Under the pieces are notes generated by a model, which was given only the letters and a program-made list of their open reading frames with translations, did not search any database and was not told the origin of the DNA. Shown one piece after another: positions 11,619 to 20,639 of a DNA stretch of 24,140 nucleotides (its first letter is position 1; each line of letters begins with the position of its first letter). The position numbers were made by a program, and so were the translations under genes. The DNA is from Tulasnella sp. 424 (taxonomy: Eukaryota > Basidiomycota > Agaricomycetes > Cantharellales > Tulasnellaceae). The stretch spans positions 1-24,140 of the forward strand of contig WSUB01000322.1 in assembly GCA_019633425.1 (NCBI GenBank). Direction: 5' to 3'.

Positions 11619-11718
11619 CGGGCTAGCAAGTACTTGATTTCTGTTGCATGATCGGCGTGCTCGGCGTTAGGTGTCGAGATATGAGGTGACGAGCAAAAAA
11701 AGGCTCATGTTGCGCACC

Positions 11719-11739
11719 GGACTGATGACGTAACGGTCC
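11719..11739. promoter_or_regulatory. Conserved TGACGTAA element, unit B
   Basis: Same 21-nt block as in units A and C, about 100 nt upstream of the dehydrogenase relic start and about 1.26 kb upstream of kinase C. The distance suggests it originally belonged to the dehydrogenase promoter. Confidence 0.4.
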
Positions 11740-12872
11740 GTCTATCTAAACTCAGGGTCTTGAAGTCTGCCCCGGCCAGTGCTGATGCCAAGAGTCCCCT
11801 TCACCCCCACTACTTATTCCCAAAGTAGCTACCTTCTCCACAAAATTTCATTTACATGTTTCCTTTCTCTACCCATGGCTATGAAGCTGGAGCTGAGCAA
11901 ATTCGACTCTATGGGACAAATTTGGCCTCTCGTGTCGGCCGTCCACATTTCTCCCCTTCCAGTCGATAGCTCCTGTTTGTAAAGTGCGTCTATATCTAGT
12001 TTACAGCCCCTTCCCACCAGCACACGAGTCTGCTCGGGCCGCGTAAACTTAGATTGCCATCATCATCACCACTACCGCGCGTTCCAAGCTGAGAGACGCA
12101 AGGCTATCAGATAGATTGGATTAACATTGCTGGCACCGCGAGACAACAAACCGTATCGTGAGCCTCGGCGTTTGACCAATCTCTTCGTGCAGCCGTGTTT
12201 CGATACCACCCGGCTGCCTACTTCACCGTCAAATGAGACACCCAACCGCCATGCGCTAAATCTACCTTCACCCAGATGAGAGAGATCAAGGGCACCGACA
12301 ACGGTCCACCCTATCCTCTAGATCTCCGCCACTGTTCCATATGTTCAATTTTTTACTTTTTTTTTGTGCGAACCCTCCCCGCCGATCGATTCATTCGACG
12401 TACTATTTACGCCAAGCACGCTGAAAAGTACCTTAGCTGTCCTGGGGTGCTGAGACAAAGTGGGCATCGCTAATCGATTCAAAGCGTACAATCGATTGTT
12501 GCACTGCAGCCGCACGTGTTAGCATGGGGGTGTGCGCTGAGGCCGCGCGTTTGCTTGAAGTCTGGGTCGACCCGACTTATTCGAAGGAGAGAGCCCAGAA
12601 TATCAAACTCAGTAGCAAGTAGCGAGCACGCGGGTCCGATTGACTAAGGGCCTTAGGGAGACTGGAAGACTACTTCTTGGAAGCGAATCAAAGGGTTCGT
12701 GGTAGTACAACGTTATCTTATCTTCAGCGGGCCGATGCGGTGGCGCGCAACGAACCCTCCAAGAGATAGAAGACCTCGAAGGTGCCCATAACTGTGGTAC
12801 ACCCCCCTCGCCCCGAGGCACAGAGAAGAGCGGCATGAGCGCGCTTCACGAGGGCGTCAGGGCTTCCGGTGT

Positions 12873-12878
12873 CATAAA
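12873..12878 (+). promoter_or_regulatory. Altered TATA-like site (CATAAA), kinase C
   Basis: Aligns with the TATAAA of units B and D but reads CATAAA, followed by the same CACCACTCCGTCCCTCAT leader. It may weaken the core promoter of copy C if the element is used. Confidence 0.35.
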
Positions 12879-12996
12879 GACCCGATTCACCACTCCGTCC
12901 CTCATTTCACCTCCCTTTCGCTTCTCCCTCTCAGCGAAGCCCCTACCTGACCATCGAACCATCTGCTCGTTGACACCTCTTACGCCACACCATCCG

Positions 12997-15356
12997 ATGC
13001 AAGTGGACAATAACGACGACGCCGGCCGTCGTGGTTCCCAAGAGTCCGAGCCAGGCGATTCTGGCAGTACGCCCCAACCACTGGCGAGCAGCAAATTAGT
13101 ACGTCCCGTCCGAATCCCGAAGACTCATCATAAGCGCTTACGTGGTCCTTTTCTACGTAGAGGGATAAACTCCAGAAACTTGCCGAATGGCGAATCGATT
13201 CGTCCTCGATCGAATTCCCGGAAGACGGCCCGGAGTTTCGGGGAGGTTTTGCGACGGTTTCACGAGCGTTTTTGGTTTCTACTCCCTCTTCGAAAAGTGG
13301 GGCAGACGATTCAGCTCAAGTCGACGGCGAGAACAAGTCTGATGGTGGAACGCCCAAGCAAAAGGTGTGTTCCCATGAGACTCACATTGTTTCTTACACA
13401 AGTCATTGACCGAGCTGGCTTCCATATGTTAGGCCATAGCAGTAAAGAAAATGAAGATCGAGTATGGAAAGGACAAAGAACGAGTATTGGGGGTGAGAAT
13501 AAGTTGTCCCATTACATCGAGCTCTCGCACAGCACTCAGGCCTCTCAGTTGGCACTCAGGGAAGCGGGATTCTTAACCGAGCTTTCTCACGACAACATCA
13601 TCAAGCTTGAAGGATTTGCTGAAGATCTGTCCGAGCATAGGGTCTGGCTGGTCTTTCCGTGGGCGGACAACGGAAGTTTAAAGGACTTTGTGGCCTCAAC
13701 CGACTGGGAAATCCCGGAGCGAATATGGCTGGTAAGATCAGGACGCTCACCCTCGTGGCGCCCTCTGAGGAATCGTATTACAGATAGACGACGTGGCTAG
13801 AGGAGTAGAGTACCTTCATGATCAAAATCCGCCGATCTATCATGGTGACCTCAAATCGGTGGGTCCGGATGTTCCAGCGACATGTCATTCGCCAAGCTTA
13901 AGCTCTATGCTTCGTAGGCCAACGTGTTAGTCAACTCAGGTTGTCGCGCAGTCATTACGGACTTTGGTTCCGCCCGTCGTCTCACGAAAAAGGATCCTCC
14001 TGTTCAACCTGAGAAAAGCGAAAACGAAACGCATGCAGCACTGTCGCTTGAGACGGAGTTCTGTGAAACCACGAATACCATAACTCTGAAGGGTAATCAG
14101 TATACGCTTCGCTGGGCTCCTCCTGAGCTGCTGAAGGATGACGAACCTGGTCTCTGGAGTGATATCTGGGCCCTGGGCTGGGTGTTTTACGAGGTAGACT
14201 GAAATCCGGATATTACTCCCAAAAGAAGCTTACAATCAATGTTGAAATAGGTTATGACAAATTCAATTCCATTTCAAAACGTCCGAAAAGACTCCGTCGT
14301 TTTCATACACGTCATTCAGGGGAACCTCCCATCCACCGCTGATCACACCAGCATGGTGTTGATGCGGGCACTATACTCGCTGATGATCGCGTGTTGGAGC
14401 ATCGATCCCAGCAAGCGGCCAACGGCTGAGGAGTGTCGAAAGGCAATGAGCTGGATGGCAAGTTGTGCTGGTTTTTGGGTTGCTTGAATGCCATTTGACC
14501 TGTTGCCATATAGCCAATGGTAGCTCCGGATCGGCAACGGGCCGCAAACTTGTCGGTTTCGCAAACTCGCTCTCCTGAACTTCTTATGAGAATGGGAGAC
14601 ATGCATACATTTCAGAACGACTATATCAACGCGTCAAAATTTTACACCGAAGCCTTGGGTATCTGCATGAAGACCGCTGACAATGCAGGAAAATCTGACG
14701 CCCTCTTTGGTCTCGCTGAGGTGAATCGGCGTCAAGACAACTACACCAAGGCCGTTCAGCTCTACTCTGAGGTCGTCCAAATCCGCACCGACATCGGCGA
14801 CAGACAAGGAAGAGCCAATGCTCTGTGGGGTCTTGCCGAGGTACATCGGCTTCAATACAATAACAGCGAGGCGGTTACGTTATTCTCTGAGGTCCTCCAA
14901 ATCTGCACCGACATCGGCGACAGATCGGGGAAAGCCAACGCCTTGAGTGGTCTTGCTGATGTCCATCGGCTTCAGAACGAGTATACCAAAGCCATTCCAC
15001 TCTACTCCGAAGTCATCCAGATCTACATCGACATCGGCGACAGACATGGAAGAGCCGAGACTCTGTGGAGTCTCGCAGAGATGCATCGGCTTCAAAAACA
15101 GTACAGCCAGGCCGTTCAGCTCTTCTCAGAAGTCCTGCAAATATCTACCGACATTGGCCACAGATACAGAAGCGCCTGGGTTTCGATGCGCCTGGCCGAC
15201 GTCCATCGCCACCAGGATCAGCATGAAGACGCAATACGCCTTTATGCACAAGCTGCCGGAATTTTCGAAGAAATCGGAAATACTCAGGATGCAGCAGACG
15301 CATTAAAGGACGCCGCTCGCTCCCGTCAAAAACTCCAACCAGTGGAGGCGGAATGA
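12997..15356 (+). CDS. Kinase-TPR protein, copy C (complete, 649 aa)
   Basis: Complete eight-exon gene: 12997-13098, 13161-13364, 13433-13492, 13549-13731, 13784-13858, 13918-14193, 14251-14457, 14514-15356. Six introns are GT-AG; the seventh (14458-14513) has a GC donor. The ATG was chosen by match to copies B and D. An in-frame ATG at 12835 lies upstream of the TATA-like site and is unlikely to be used. Kinase landmarks: FRGGFATV loop at 60-67, Lys107, Glu127, HGDLKSANV with Asp205 and Asn210, DFG 223-225, APPE, and Arg356. The insert between the second and third strands (STPSSKSGADDSAQ) differs clearly from B and D, and two residues are added in the N-terminus. Six TPRs follow. Closest to B in the TPR exon. 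Expected to be an active cytoplasmic kinase with protein-binding repeats; target unknown. Confidence 0.92.
14458..14513 (+). other. GC-AG intron (seventh intron of kinase C)
   Basis: At the exon end after TGG ATG, copies A, B and D have GTGGGT, GTAAGT and GTAGGT, while copy C has GCAAGT. GCAAGT is the usual donor consensus of the rare GC-AG class still spliced by the major spliceosome. The acceptor CATATAG is identical to that of copy B. Confidence 0.8.
14583..15312 (+). repeat. TPR array, copy C (six repeats)
   Basis: Six 40-aa repeats with cores LMRMGDMH, ALFGLAEVN, ALWGLAEVH, ALSGLADVH, TLWSLAEMH and VSMRLADVH. The second repeat has Asn in place of the usual His. The last repeat has AQAAGI where the others have EQAAGI. 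Confidence 0.85.
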
Positions 15357-16257
15357 TGTTTCGCCGAGACATTTCGAGATCGAGCGCGATTCGGTTCTTG
15401 ATATCCCGGCCGTATTTCGTGTTATGCATGTTTCTGTACAAGACTCTGAGCTATGTATCCCGTTGACCGAGATTCTGTTACTCCGTCTCGCTTGTATGTA
15501 TCTTGTGAATGCGACGCGTTCAAGTCGAGTAGTAACCTCCTGTTGTCTGAAACTCCTGTATCATGCACTTATCCAATCGTTCGCCTCCCGTCCGGAAGAG
15601 TCTAGGTCGGATAGAGCTGCGGAGCAACATCTCTTGGAGTATGAAGTGTAACGTACGTTCGAGTCGGCAGGCTTGTCGACTCCCGTACCCTGGAGTCGAA
15701 TTGAACTATAAACAATCGAACGGTTGTCACCCTCAGCGGTATCTCACCGAAATGCGGCCAGGATTTTCGAGATTGTTTCATCAACTCCGCTGCTGCGTGT
15801 TCTTGCACAAAGACCGCTGGGGCGTATTAGATCTCGTCGACGACTCAAACAGCACGCTTTCCTCCGGATGACGGCCCAAGGGCACGGCCGCTCCAATCGA
15901 CATTACATATGTGAATATTACCATGCGTGCACACCAAACGGGCAGGGAAAAAAAAAAAGATAAGAGCCAAGCAAGCTGAAGTGGTACTTAGTAGAGCTCT
16001 GGAGAAAAAGGGACCTGCGGGTACCATATGCGGATGGGCTTGAGAGAGACAGCAAACGAAGAAAAACAAAGGAGAAAGAAAGGAAAGGAAAGGAAAGGAG
16101 CGAAAACGAAGTCTATTATCTGTGGATGAAATGAAATGACAAGGGACGCGTATGGTAGATAGAGAAAATTGCCTCGAAGATTGCGGGCGGTTTTGATACC
16201 TTGGAGAATTAGTTACGGCTTTCGCGGCTCACGTCACTATTTAAAACCACGATTCGG
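15357..16257. other. Spacer between kinase C and NADH dehydrogenase fragment C1
   Basis: Homologous to the other kinase 3' spacers, with the shared 3' UTR-like block, a 10-A run (about 15949-15958) and a pure-purine stretch ending in four AAAGG units (16079-16098). About 36 nt corresponding to the normal dehydrogenase C-terminus and stop are deleted near 16290. No gene supported. Confidence 0.6.
16079..16098 (+). repeat. AAAGG pentanucleotide repeat
   Basis: Four perfect AAAGG units where units A and D have one or two. A small unit-specific expansion in the purine-rich spacer. Confidence 0.8.
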
Positions 16258-17165
16258 TCAGTCATCGAAAGCTCTCAGAAGGTCCCGATAGTCGCTCAAC
16301 ACCAACGTCCTATTCCTTAGCGAGAATAGCGACGAAACGTAGCACTCCCTCCAGAAGAGGAAAGTCGCGACACCACCAGAGGCGAACTGTACACGCATAT
16401 GCGAAGCAATTGAGATCAACCGTCAAACGATAGAGCTCGCAGGCAAATCACTCACGTTTCGGTTCATGAAGGGCAAATCGGCAATGGCCTTATCCGAGCC
16501 AATGTCTGCCACGCTTCCTTGGTGGCTGTAACGGAAAGGACGAATCTTGCTAGCCTTGTTGGGCTGCTTGACGATTGATTCGATTTCCTCGGCGTTGTGC
16601 TATTCATTAAACTCTCTTAGTACGACGTCTGGGTTTCAGCGGTAAAAGAAACGTGGGCGACGCACCCTGGCTCCACCCTCCGGTCCCTCGGGCAACCCGC
16701 TGCTCTCTCCGCGCAACTCAGCGAGCTGCTTCTCGAGTGCTTCCTTCTTGGCGAGTTGACCGAGATTACGATGAAGGGATCGGCCCTCTTGAGTCGCCAC
16801 TTGGGCTGTTGGTGCATACGAGGTAGCAGTGCACTGGAGAACAAATACCCGCGGCGTTAGTTTCAAGCAGAAGCAGTGATAGCTTTGAGGAAGGTAGCAC
16901 TTACATCTCCGATCGTGTAAACGTCGTTGACACCCAACAAGCTCAAATAATCGTCGACAACAACCCCGTCCTATTCGTCTGGCTGGGGCAGCTGCGCCAT
17001 CAAGTCCCTCGTGGTCGGTCTGCTCACGTTGCCCGCGGCCCAAACCAACAGGCCATAAGGAAACTCCTCGACTTGTCCCTTATCATTTTTGACGACCACG
17101 GTCTTGTCTTTGACCTCCTTAACTATGGTCTTGGTGAGGACCTCGATGTTCTGTTCCGGTGCTCA
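16258..17165 (-). pseudogene. Type II NADH dehydrogenase 3' fragment, copy C1
   Basis: C-terminal half of the dehydrogenase gene and the best preserved stretch among the copies. Reading down from 17165: EQNIEVLTKTIVKEVKD, YGLLVWAAGNVSRPTTRDL, MAQLPQPDE, then a TAG, then DGVVVDDYLSLLGVNDVY. After an intron: CTATSYAPTAQVATQEG, LGQLAKKEALEKQLAELRG. After another: EEIESIVKQPNKASKIRP, FRYSHQG, IGSDKAIADLPFMN. Final exon: FASGGVATFLFWRECYVSSL, SLRNRTLVLSD. The normal end is deleted, so the frame runs on about ten codons to a TGA at 16258. The N-terminal half, with both nucleotide-binding motifs, is absent: near 17165-17205 the sequence switches to the 3' end of copy C2. A truncated duplicate, non-functional as an oxidoreductase. 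Confidence 0.85.
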
Positions 17166-17216
17166 GACGACAACCCAATCAGTCTTCAAAAAGCTCTCAT
17201 ACATACTAAATTCTTC

Positions 17217-19265
17217 TCACCGTCTGAATAGCTTGACCTCCAACCAATCGCTCAGAAATCCAGCGCCGTACTAGTCCTCAACGTGAACAGCGACGAAACG
17301 TAGGCATTTCTCTAGAAAAGGAAATCACGACACCACCCGAGGCGAACCATACTCTTACTCAAAAAAAAAAAAGAGCCAAGTCACCGTCCGAAATTCAGAG
17401 TACAGGCGGTTCCCGTACGCCAAGGTTCCCTAACGGCTGTAATGGAAAGGATGGATCTTGCCAGCTTTGTTGAGCTGCTTGACGATACATTTGATTTCCT
17501 GAGCGCTGTCCTATTCCACGAATCCTCTTAGCATGGCGTCCGGCTTTCGGTCCGTGGAGAGACATGGATGGCGTACCCTCTGGTCCCTCTGGCAACCCAC
17601 TGCGCTCTCCGCACAGGTCCGCGAGCTTCTTCTCGAGCTCTTCATTCTTGACTGATTGACCGAGCAGACGGGCGAGGTACAGGCCTCGCTGAGTCGTTAC
17701 TTGAGCTGTTGCTGCGTACGACGTAGCACCGCACTACCATAGAAACGTCCAACCCGTTAGCTTCCAACTGATGATCCTTTGCGCGACCCGGCACTTACAT
17801 CGCCAAACCCGTAAACACCGTTCACCACACCCAAAGCCCCAAACAATCATCCACCAACACCCCCTCCTGTTCATCTGCTGCCGCGGTAACTGCGCCATCA
17901 AATCCCTCCCAACGGCCTACTAACGTTCCCCGCGGCCCACACCAACAGTCCAGGCGGAATCTCCTCAATCTAGCCTTTATCGTTCTTGAAGACGACGCTG
18001 TTGTCTTCGACCTTCTTGAACATGGCCTTGGTGAGGGCCTCGATGTTCTGCTCCTTGAACGTCGATTTGGTGTGTTGATCAAATCACGGTCGAACACGGG
18101 TAAGACGTTTGGTAACGCTTCGGCGAGGGTAGCTTTGAGCTTGTCAGCGAGTTCGGGGTACCATGGACGCAGTTCGTCCTTGATCAAGCCATATAGTTCG
18201 CCGGAGATTTCGACGTCTATGGGACCGCCGCCGATAGCGACTAACGCACAAGACGTTAGTTAGACACGCGAGGGCTTTCAAGTTCGTTACGACGCGCTCG
18301 ACTTACCCATGGCATCAAGCTATCGACTTCTTCCTCGCTTTGGTGGGGGAATGCGGAGGACTCGACGCAGTCCATGACACGCGCACGGAACTCCTCCGCG
18401 TCGGGAAGTTACTTCTAGAAGCATGGGTGCCAGATACGAAGAATATCCATAGGCGAAAAGAAGATGTCACAATCAGCTACCACGATTCACAACGCTTAAA
18501 ATCGTCTCGCCGCCCTCACTTCCCTGACACCGCGAACGCCAAACCTCTAGGTCCTGGAGCCCACGGCCTAGACTAAGACACCGCACGGAATTATCCGGTT
18601 TGTGGCTGGATGATGTCTGACAGGCCCGCGAGTGTGACTTGCTTGTTGAGAGGGTCGACTTTGAGAGTTTCGGCTTCATAGGTGGAGACTCGGCGCGCTT
18701 AGTGTGCGGCGACGTAGCGAGGGATTGGAACGGCCCTCGAGAGTTCCAACTGCGAGCGATGGAACGAGCGGCATGACCAGGAAGTAAGCTTTGGGGCCTG
18801 ACGAGGACCGAAAATGGGTGCAGTGAGTCGTATGCGAAATTGAAGGCGAATTAGAGAATTGTAGATTGGACCGAGCAAATAAGACGATCAGGGAGACGCA
18901 CGAAGTTGCAATCCGAGTCCTTCGTATCCATGTTCTTCAGCATGCTTGTACTAGCCCACCTGCTTGCCAGAATGGGAAAACCTCTTGCCCTCCTCGAAAG
19001 GCGGTTTTTTTTTTTGCCGGTGGGTGAGTTTCCTTTGGGCGCAAAGTAAACGAGCGTTGTGGTTGTGCCTAGAACGGTGACCAACCTGGTGATCCGATCG
19101 AATGTGGTCAGCGCTCTATGTCATTGAGATGGTTTTGTGATGGCATCTTGAGGGTCGATAGCGCGACAGGCTGTGAATATGGAGGAGGCGGCGAAGGGTC
19201 ACACTTCGCGACAACACCTTGGGAGCAAATGAGGCAAGCGTACCCCTCATAGCCATCCAGGACAT
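17217..19265 (-). pseudogene. Type II NADH dehydrogenase (NDE-like) relic, copy C2
   Basis: Full-length broken copy of the B type. It starts at 19265 (MSWMAMRGTLASFAPKVLSR, presequence-like), then VTVLGTTTTLVYFAPKG. A run of 11 T (19005-19015) disrupts the segment before the first nucleotide motif, which reads PILASRWASTSMLKNMD with every glycine replaced. Readable further on: LPDAEEFRARVMDCVESS, SEEEVDSL, IGGGPIDVEISGELYG (second motif, Gly to Asp), LADKLKATLAEALPNVLPVF, then a frameshift near LINTP, stops after KNDKG and around the LVVDDY region, and FASGGVVISF, then a stop, then AYVSSLFTLR. A 12-A run (17361-17372) lies in the last intron. It shares most derived changes with copy B, so the two probably descend from one already damaged copy. 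Confidence 0.83.
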
Positions 19266-19371
19266 CAGGCAGTCCAACGATCATTTGATTTCTGTTGCAT
19301 GATCGACGTGCCCGGCGTTAGGTGTAGAGATATGAGGTGACGAGCAAAAATGGCTCGTACTCTCAGCCTTC

Positions 19372-19392
19372 GGACTGATGACGTAACGGTCC
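19372..19392. promoter_or_regulatory. Conserved TGACGTAA element, unit C
   Basis: Third identical copy of the 21-nt block, about 107 nt upstream of the C2 relic start, the same spacing as in unit B. Confidence 0.4.
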
Positions 19393-20494
19393 ATCCACTA
19401 AACTCAAGGTCTTGAGGTCCGTCCTTTTTCTGGCGGTGGAGGCCGAGCTGTGCAACTTCGACTCTTCTCGTGTCGGCTGGATCCAACCCATGTTTCTCCC
19501 CTTCCAGTTAGTCGTCACTGGTTGTAAGTTGTGCGTGGATATCTGGTTTACTGCACCTCCCCCAGCGCACCAGTCTGCTCGGGCCACGATAAACTCAGAT
19601 TACCATCATCATCGCCACGATCGGATGCCTCAGTCCAAGCTGAGAGACCCAAGGCTATCAGATAGATTGGATTAACATTCCTGGGACCGCGAGACATGTA
19701 CTCTCCCGTGATAACATTAGCTACTCAATTGGACAAACCGCATTGTGAGCCTCGGCGTTTGTCTGATCTCTTCGACCGTATCCGTGCATTAGAACCTGCT
19801 ACCACAAGCGGGGTCCCAACTCGTATATTTCTTGCCCGGCATACGTGTCTCGATTACACCCGGTCGCCTATTCCCCGAACGAATCAAATGAGACACCTAA
19901 CGATACAACCCACCATTCGTCAAATTAATCGAGCATCACCCAGATGAGAGATCAGGTGCACCGGCAACGTTCGACAGTATCATTCTAGATCTGCACCGCC
20001 ATTCCCTACGTGCGATGTTTAATCTTTTTTCGTACGAGCCCTTCCCGCCGATGGATTCATTCGATGTACTAGTTACGCTAAATGCGCTGAAAGTAGAGTA
20101 GCTGTCCGGGGATATATCGCTGATCGATTCTAAGCGTAAAATCGATTGTTGCACTGCAACACACGCGTTAGCATGGGAGTGTGCACTGAAGCCGCGCGTT
20201 CACTTGCAGGCTGGGTCGACCCGACTTATTCGAAGGAGAGAGCCCACAGTATGAAACTCAGTAGCAATGAGCGGGTTCGAAGATCCGATCGACTGGGGGC
20301 CTTAGGGAGCTACTTCGTGGAAGCGAATCGAAGGGTACAACGTTATCTTATTCGCAGCACCATATTGCGGGCAACGAGGTGGCTTGCGACGAACATTCTA
20401 AGAGAGAAAAGGCCTCGAAAGCGCCCATGAATCTTTCACACTTCCCTTAACTCAAGGCAACGCGAACGGCACGAGCGCGCAGGGCTTCCCGTGT

Positions 20495-20500
20495 TATAAA
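20495..20500 (+). promoter_or_regulatory. Candidate TATA box, kinase D
   Basis: TATAAA 145 nt upstream of the kinase D ATG, within the conserved GTTATAAAGAC block and followed by the same CACCACTCCGTCCCTCAT leader as in unit C. Confidence 0.45.
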
Positions 20501-20639
20501 GACCCTCAGATTTACCACTCCGTCCCTCATATCACCTCCTGGCGCTTCCCCCCCTCCCCCACGGCGAAGTTCTTACCTGACCATCAACACCTCTCATCAA
20601 CACCTCTTATCTTCGATCCTGTTTACGTGAAACCATCCG

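Larger units (their letters stand above)
6215..12996 (+). repeat. Tandem unit B (complete, 6782 bp)
   Basis: Complete copy running from one kinase ATG to the base before the next. It contains kinase-TPR B, a 3' spacer, dehydrogenase relic B and the promoter region of kinase C. Homology with units A, C and D extends through coding, intron and spacer DNA, so the whole block was duplicated and not just the gene. Confidence 0.85.
11619..12996. other. Spacer upstream of NADH dehydrogenase B and kinase C
   Basis: Divergent promoter region homologous to 19266-20639 along most of its length, including the CTATCAGATAGATTGGATTA block and a T-rich tract (about 12349-12365). It carries the shared TGACGTAA element. 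No open frame here is conserved in the sister units; no RNA gene recognised. Confidence 0.6.
12997..20639 (+). repeat. Tandem unit C (complete, 7643 bp)
   Basis: Complete unit from kinase ATG to kinase ATG. It is 861 bp longer than unit B because it holds an extra partial dehydrogenase copy (C1) followed by a second repeat start before the full relic C2; smaller deletions elsewhere partly offset the gain. Confidence 0.83.
19266..20639. other. Spacer upstream of NADH dehydrogenase C2 and kinase D
   Basis: Divergent promoter region closely related to 11619-12996, with a deletion of roughly 90 nt after the TGACGTAA element and an added stretch around 19697-19730. No conserved open frame, tRNA or transposon gene recognised. 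Confidence 0.6.

Noticed and set aside
12835..13800. Single-exon 321-codon open frame covering the start of kinase C
   Set aside because: It reads through intron 1 and is out of frame with the kinase in exon 2. It shows none of the kinase motifs until the frame happens to coincide again. The eight-exon model matches the paralogues exactly.
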